Of a stretch of 53,153 nucleotides of DNA, positions 49,599 to 53,153 are shown piece by piece. The stretch is taken from NCBI GenBank assembly GCA_910589315.1, contig CAJUTB010000019.1:1-53153 (forward strand), written 5' to 3'. Position numbers and translations under genes: made by a program. Every line of letters starts with the position of its first letter. The first letter of the stretch is position 1. The DNA is from an uncultured Oscillibacter sp. (lineage in GTDB: Bacteria; Bacillota; Clostridia; Oscillospirales; Oscillospiraceae). The notes under the pieces are model-generated. The model was not told the origin of the DNA, ran no database searches, and saw nothing but the letters and a program-made list of their open reading frames with translations.

Positions 49599-51212
49599 AT
49601 GGACACCATTTATATCACCGGGCACCGGAATCCGGATACGGATTCCATCGTCTCTGCCATGGCCTATGCCGCCCTGAAAAATGCTCTGGGCGACCGTCAA
49701 TACATTGCCGCCCGCCTTGGGCAGATCAGCGATGAAACCCGCATGGTCCTGGACCGTTTCGGCTTTCAGCCGCCCCGCATCATTTCCAACGTCCGCACCC
49801 AGGTCCGGGACCTGGATTACGACACCCCCCCAACCCTCTCCGCCGCTCTGGCCATCAGCCGCGGCTGGCAGACCATGCAGAAAAATAAAATCTCCTCCCT
49901 CCCCGTTTCCAACGAGGACGGCACCTTGTTCGGAATGCTCTCCGCAGGCGACGTAGCCAACTATGACATGACTTCCATCCGCAACCCCGTCGTGAACGAG
50001 ATCCCCGTTTACAACCTTCTGGCGGTTCTGGAAGCAAAAATTCTCAACGAGGGCAGCAATGTCCGGCAATTTGTCTCCGGCGAAATCACCGTCGCACTGC
50101 CGGCCAGCCGGGAAAACCTTTTGTTCTCCAAGCAGCACAGTATCGTTGTCTGCGGCGACCAGCCGGACATGATTCGCCGCGCGCTGGACCTTAAGGTTGA
50201 CTGCGTGATTGTCTGTCAGGCGGAGGTCTCCCCTGAGCTCCTGAACAGCGAAAGCGAAACCTGCATTGTCTCCACTCCCTTCGACGCTTACCAGGCCGTG
50301 CGCCTGATCTGCCACGCGCTGCCGATTTCCCGCATCTGCAAGAGCCAGGATCTCGTCTGCTTCCATCTGGACGATTACATTGACGACGTGCAGAATACCG
50401 TCCTGGAAAGCCGCTTCCGGGCCTACCCGATTCTTGACGAGGAAGAACGGGTTGTGGGAATGCTCTCCCGGTTCCACCTCCTGCGGCCCCGCCGGAAACG
50501 CGTTGTTCTGGTGGACCACAACGAAAAATCTCAGTCGGTTGTCGGCCTGGACCAAGCGGAAATTCTGGAAATCGTCGACCATCACCGGCTGGCGGATATC
50601 GAGACAAAAAACCCGATTTATGTCCGAAACGAGGCCGTTGGCAGCACCACTACCATTGTGGCGGAAATGTACCAGGAAAAGGGACTGATGCCCACCGCCA
50701 ACATGGCCGGACTGATGGCCGCCGCCATTGTGTCGGATACGGTCATGTTCAAGTCCCCCACCTGCACCCAGCGGGATATTGACATGGCAAACCGTCTGGC
50801 CAGGATTGCCAACGTCACCCTGGAAGCCATGGGCAAGCTCATTTTCTCCGCCACCTGCGGCGACGACAAAACCGCCGCCGCCATGCTGAACACAGACTAC
50901 AAGGAATTCCACATCGCCGGGCATAATCTGGCCGTCAGTCAGATTACCACCATGGACTCCGCCCGCCTTCTGGAACGGCAGGAGGAATTCCTGGACGTGA
51001 TGCGGAACCTCCGGCAGAAGCGGGGCCTGAGCACCGTTGTGCTGATGATCACGGACGTGCTGCTGGAAGGCACACAGCTGATGTTCGTCGGGGACGAGGA
51101 TACCATCCGGCAGGCGTTCAACATCAAGGGAGAGGAAAACACCGCGTTTCTGCCGAAAATCATGTCCCGGAAGAAGCAGGTCATTCCGATGCTCTCCGCC
51201 CTCTGGGGATAA
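49599..51212 (+). CDS. ppaC: manganese-dependent inorganic pyrophosphatase with CBS/DRTGG insert
   Basis: 537 residues, against about 310 for the plain family II enzyme; the extra part is a CBS pair interrupted by a DRTGG domain (about 68-310). The DHH core shows GHRNPDTDS at residues 8-16, VDHN (around 305), VDHHRL (around 327), and the late VMFKSPTCTQRD and TIRQAFNIKGEENTAFLP. It hydrolyses pyrophosphate to phosphate in the cytoplasm. CBS-containing forms in clostridia respond to adenine nucleotides and diadenosine polyphosphates. This may matter here because ppdK in the same window produces or uses pyrophosphate. AAGGGG lies 8 bases before the ATG. Confidence 0.92.
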   Translation: MDTIYITGHRNPDTDSIVSAMAYAALKNALGDRQYIAARLGQISDETRMVLDRFGFQPPRIISNVRTQVRDLDYDTPPTLSAALAISRGWQTMQKNKISSLPVSNEDGTLFGMLSAGDVANYDMTSIRNPVVNEIPVYNLLAVLEAKILNEGSNVRQFVSGEITVALPASRENLLFSKQHSIVVCGDQPDMIRRALDLKVDCVIVCQAEVSPELLNSESETCIVSTPFDAYQAVRLICHALPISRICKSQDLVCFHLDDYIDDVQNTVLESRFRAYPILDEEERVVGMLSRFHLLRPRRKRVVLVDHNEKSQSVVGLDQAEILEIVDHHRLADIETKNPIYVRNEAVGSTTTIVAEMYQEKGLMPTANMAGLMAAAIVSDTVMFKSPTCTQRDIDMANRLARIANVTLEAMGKLIFSATCGDDKTAAAMLNTDYKEFHIAGHNLAVSQITTMDSARLLERQEEFLDVMRNLRQKRGLSTVVLMITDVLLEGTQLMFVGDEDTIRQAFNIKGEENTAFLPKIMSRKKQVIPMLSALWG

Positions 51213-51286
51213 TGTCAAAGGGAACGTTACCGAGCCTCCGGTGCAAAAAGCAGGACCCGCCCGCTTACGTGGGAAAGCTCGTCTTT

Positions 51287-51316
51287 GTTACTTTTTTCTC
51301 TCAAGAAAAAAGTAAC
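51287..51316. repeat. second copy of the GTTACTTTTTTCT palindrome
   Basis: GTTACTTTTTTCT / AGAAAAAAGTAAC flank CTCA. The same arms occur at 2564-2595. Here it is intergenic, between ppaC and the ilvE promoter, and may terminate ppaC. Confidence 0.75.
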
Positions 51317-51317
51317 G

Positions 51318-51346
51318 TTGACTTTGGAGATTGGGGGGCTTATAAT
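51318..51346 (+). promoter_or_regulatory. promoter of ilvE
   Basis: TTGACT (51318-51323) and TATAAT (51341-51346) separated by 17 bases, about 52 bases before the ATG. The palindrome at 51287-51316 ends one base before the -35. Confidence 0.75.
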
Positions 51347-51397
51347 TTACCTTACCATAGACTGGTCCTGTAAATTTGAACAAAGGGAGTTTTCACT

Positions 51398-52471
51398 ATG
51401 CTGGATATCAAAATTACCAAAGCGGCCGCCTTGAAACAAAAACCCGATGAGTCCAAACTGGGTTTCGGCATGATTTTTACAGATCATATGTTCCTGATGG
51501 ACTATACCCCCGCTCAGGGCTGGCACGAACCCCGCGTCGTTCCCTACGCCCCCTTCCAGCTGGACCCGGCCTGCGTCGTGTTCCACTATGCCCAGGAGCT
51601 GTTTGAGGGCCTGAAAGCCTACCGCACCGCCGGAAACACCATCCAGCTCTTTCGGCCGGACTGCAACGGCCAGCGGATGTTTGATTCCTGCGACCGTATG
51701 TGCATCCCCCCGATTCCTGTGGAGGATTTCGTGCAGGCCGTGAAAACGCTGGTGGAAGTCGAAAAAGACTGGGTGCCGCACATCGAGGGTTCCTCCCTTT
51801 ACATCCGCCCGTTTATCATCGCAACAGACGTGGGCATGGGCGTCCATGCCAGCAAAAATTATACCTTCTGCATCATCTGCTCTCCCTCCGGCGCGTACTA
51901 TCCCGAGGGCATTGACCCCGTTCGCATCTACGTGGAGGACGAATATATCCGGGCCGCTCCCGGTCTGACCGGCGCAGCCAAATGCGGCGGCAACTACGCT
52001 GCCTCCGTGAAAGCGGGCGAGCTGGCGGAAAAGAAGGGCTTTGCCCAGGTGCTGTGGCTGGACGGCGTGGAAAAGAAGTACGTCGAAGAAGTGGGAGCCA
52101 TGAACATCCTGTTTAAAATTGACGGCAAAATCTATACCTCCGCCTGCGTGGGCACGGTGCTGCCGGGCGTCACCCGCCGGAGCTGCATCGAGCTGCTGCG
52201 GGACTGGGGCTATGAGGTGATCGAAGGCAAGCTGGCCATTGCCGACGTGATGAAGGCAGGGCATGAGGGCCGGCTGGAAGAAGTATTTGGAACCGGTACC
52301 GCTGCGGTTGTGTCGCCCGTCAAGGAATTGGACTGGAAGGGGGACAAGGTGTTCATCAACGACAGCAAAATTGGCCCCGTGACCCAAAAGCTGTATGACA
52401 CCATGACCGGTATGCAGTGGGGCCGTCTGGCTGACAACAAGGGCTGGATTGTGCCGGTCTGCAACGGCTGA
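51398..52471 (+). CDS. ilvE: branched-chain amino acid aminotransferase (BCAT, subgroup II)
   Basis: 357 residues, a PLP fold type IV enzyme that transfers the amino group between glutamate and 2-oxo acids of Leu, Ile and Val. The PLP-binding lysine is Lys195 in AAKCGGNYAAS. FHYAQELFEGLKAYR, YIRPFIIATD, QVLWLDGVEKKYVEEVGAMNILF and FGTGTAAVVSPV are the family signatures. GGGAG lies 9 bases upstream of the ATG. A single-gene unit with its own promoter and a strong terminator; no T-box or leader peptide for leucine is visible in the short leader. Confidence 0.95.
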   Translation: MLDIKITKAAALKQKPDESKLGFGMIFTDHMFLMDYTPAQGWHEPRVVPYAPFQLDPACVVFHYAQELFEGLKAYRTAGNTIQLFRPDCNGQRMFDSCDRMCIPPIPVEDFVQAVKTLVEVEKDWVPHIEGSSLYIRPFIIATDVGMGVHASKNYTFCIICSPSGAYYPEGIDPVRIYVEDEYIRAAPGLTGAAKCGGNYAASVKAGELAEKKGFAQVLWLDGVEKKYVEEVGAMNILFKIDGKIYTSACVGTVLPGVTRRSCIELLRDWGYEVIEGKLAIADVMKAGHEGRLEEVFGTGTAAVVSPVKELDWKGDKVFINDSKIGPVTQKLYDTMTGMQWGRLADNKGWIVPVCNG

Positions 52472-52501
52472 CCCGATCTGCACAATCCCTGTTCCCCTGA
52501 A

Positions 52502-52543
52502 AAAAGAGCGTTTTCAGGTTTCGGCTTGAAAACGCTCTTTTTG
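52502..52543 (+). terminator. terminator of ilvE
   Basis: A 16-bp perfect stem (52502-52517 with 52528-52543) of the form AAAAAGAGCG...CGCTCTTTTT, ending in a T run. Confidence 0.9.
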
Positions 52544-52563
52544 TTCGCCGTTCCGGCGAGCAA

Positions 52564-52599
52564 AAAAGGACTCATGCAAGCAATTGCATGAGTCCTTTT
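52564..52599. terminator. second hairpin after ilvE
   Basis: AAAAGGACTCATGCAA / TTGCATGAGTCCTTTT with a GCAA loop (a stable tetraloop). Symmetric A/T ends suit termination from either side. Confidence 0.75.
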
Positions 52600-52607
52600 G
52601 ATCAGTT

Positions 52608-52648
52608 TTTGTTGTTCTTCTCCCTTTTATTTCGCTCTCTTTCTCCCT
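52608..52648 (+). repeat. 41-bp direct repeat, copy 1
   Basis: Identical over 41 bases to 53094-53134 (TTTGTTGTTCTTCTCCC followed by TTTTATTTCGC and CTCTTTCTCCCT). The two copies bracket the palindrome-rich stretch between them. Confidence 0.9.
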
Positions 52649-52660
52649 CTTATCTTGGAC

Positions 52661-53035
52661 GCGGCTGAAAGTCGCATAGTAGCCGCTAACCCCGACTCGG
52701 AACAGAGATGCGGCTTTCAGCCGCAAGGGGCCTTCAGCGCACGACTTTCAGCCGTATAGATAAGAGAAAAATCAGAAATCACGGTTTTCAGCCATGTAAA
52801 CCGGAGTGTTTTCTCCCGGCAAGTACAGCAAACAGGCCTTTGGGCGTGGCTAAAAGTCATGCGGTGAAAAAGAAGAAAAAAGACGGAAATCAGGCCGTTT
52901 CAGCGGTTACTGCGGCTTTCCCGGCCAAAAACATAAAAAGAAAAGGCCCGAAGCAACAAGTCGTTGCCTCGGACCTTTGTGGCTGCACACAGCTTTCAGC
53001 TGCAAGCCATGTACGGCTGAAAGCAGTATGATGAA
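52661..53035. repeat. cluster of degenerate GGCTTTCAGCC palindromes
   Basis: GGCTTTCAGCC or its complement recurs with variation at about 52661-52675, 52710-52724 (perfect GCGGCT-TTC-AGCCGC), 52741-52755, 52780-52794, 52845-52861, 52990-53002 (perfect CAGCT-TTC-AGCTG) and 53012-53027. Spacing is about 30-135 bases, both orientations. A frame open at 52708-53031 runs across it, but it has no ribosome binding site and is repeat-encoded, so I treat it as non-coding. Confidence 0.65.
52942..52978. terminator. imperfect hairpin inside the repeat cluster
   Basis: AAAGGCCCGAAGCAAC pairs with GTTGCCTCGGACCTTT except for two mismatches, with a 5-base loop. May be an orphan terminator or a repeat. Confidence 0.45.
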
Positions 53036-53093
53036 AGCCGCATCTGGTCATTTTATTTGGAATACATTGTCCGTTTTGCGAGGGAGGGGGACA

Positions 53094-53134
53094 TTTGTTG
53101 TTCTTCTCCCTTTTATTTCGCTCTCTTTCTCCCT
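53094..53134 (+). repeat. 41-bp direct repeat, copy 2
   Basis: Identical to 52608-52648. The sequence continues past the window end (to 53153), so the far side of this repeat unit is not visible. Confidence 0.9.
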
Positions 53135-53153
53135 TTCATTTTGGCGCTCTATT

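Noticed and set aside
52708..53031. A 107-codon frame in the final repeat region
   Set aside because: No ribosome binding site and the frame is made of palindrome repeats; lysine-rich low-complexity product.
52608..53134. Could the direct repeats be a CRISPR array?
   Set aside because: There are only two copies 486 bases apart, with no regular spacers and no cas genes.

Overview
The window reads as chromosomal DNA of a GC-rich, motile-type Gram-positive anaerobe of class Clostridia, most likely Oscillospiraceae (Oscillibacter, Flavonifractor or Lawsonibacter-like). This is inferred from gene content: hrcA-grpE-dnaK with a CIRCE operator, pyruvate phosphate dikinase, SLH-domain surface proteins with a CsaB pyruvyl transferase, T-box and yjdF-type leader RNAs, a CBS-type family II pyrophosphatase, strong AGGAGG ribosome binding sites and near-consensus sigma-A promoters. 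I saw no rRNA, tRNA, phage genes, transposase or CRISPR array.

Layout. 0-6 kb: a GT4-CsaB fusion gene and a large SLH surface protein on the opposite strand, which are functionally linked because CsaB pyruvylates the wall polymer that SLH domains bind. 6-9 kb: a small orphan gene and an operon of ymdB-like phosphoesterase, ybaK-type deacylase and sbcD/yhaO-type phosphoesterase. 9.3-19.8 kb: a signal-transduction cluster in which three membrane receptors (two chemoreceptors, one hybrid histidine kinase) are each encoded next to a secreted lipoprotein (one FMN-binding, two solute-binding), with a decayed fourth chemoreceptor gene between them. 20-23.4 kb: an NSS-family sodium symporter, a DUF4015-like putative glycoside hydrolase and a PHP-type histidinol phosphatase. 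23.4-28.5 kb: hrcA-grpE-dnaK-dnaJ under a CIRCE operator. 28.6-32.8 kb: ppdK and small genes. 32.8-36.7 kb: a second giant SLH protein.

36.8-44.8 kb holds two tandem paralogous TrpXYZ-like ABC importers. The downstream copy has a T-box leader whose specifier triplet reads UGG (Trp), contains a fumarylacetoacetate-hydrolase-family gene, and is followed by a yjdF gene with a well-formed yjdF-type riboswitch. The upstream copy has no T-box. It is preceded by a roughly 200-nt, highly structured RNA with its own promoter and terminator, and the importer's promoter overlaps that terminator.

45-49 kb: an operon of an HSP90-like ATPase and two tandemly duplicated helical-repeat-like proteins, to my eye the best candidate for an undescribed system. 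49-52.5 kb: an orphan gene, the CBS-type pyrophosphatase and ilvE. The last 550 bases hold only repeats: a 41-bp direct repeat bracketing a series of GGCTTTCAGCC palindromes.

Most annotated promoters have -35 and -10 boxes separated by 16-18 nt, and start sites were chosen by Shine-Dalgarno position. Protein identities rest on recognised motifs, not on a database search.
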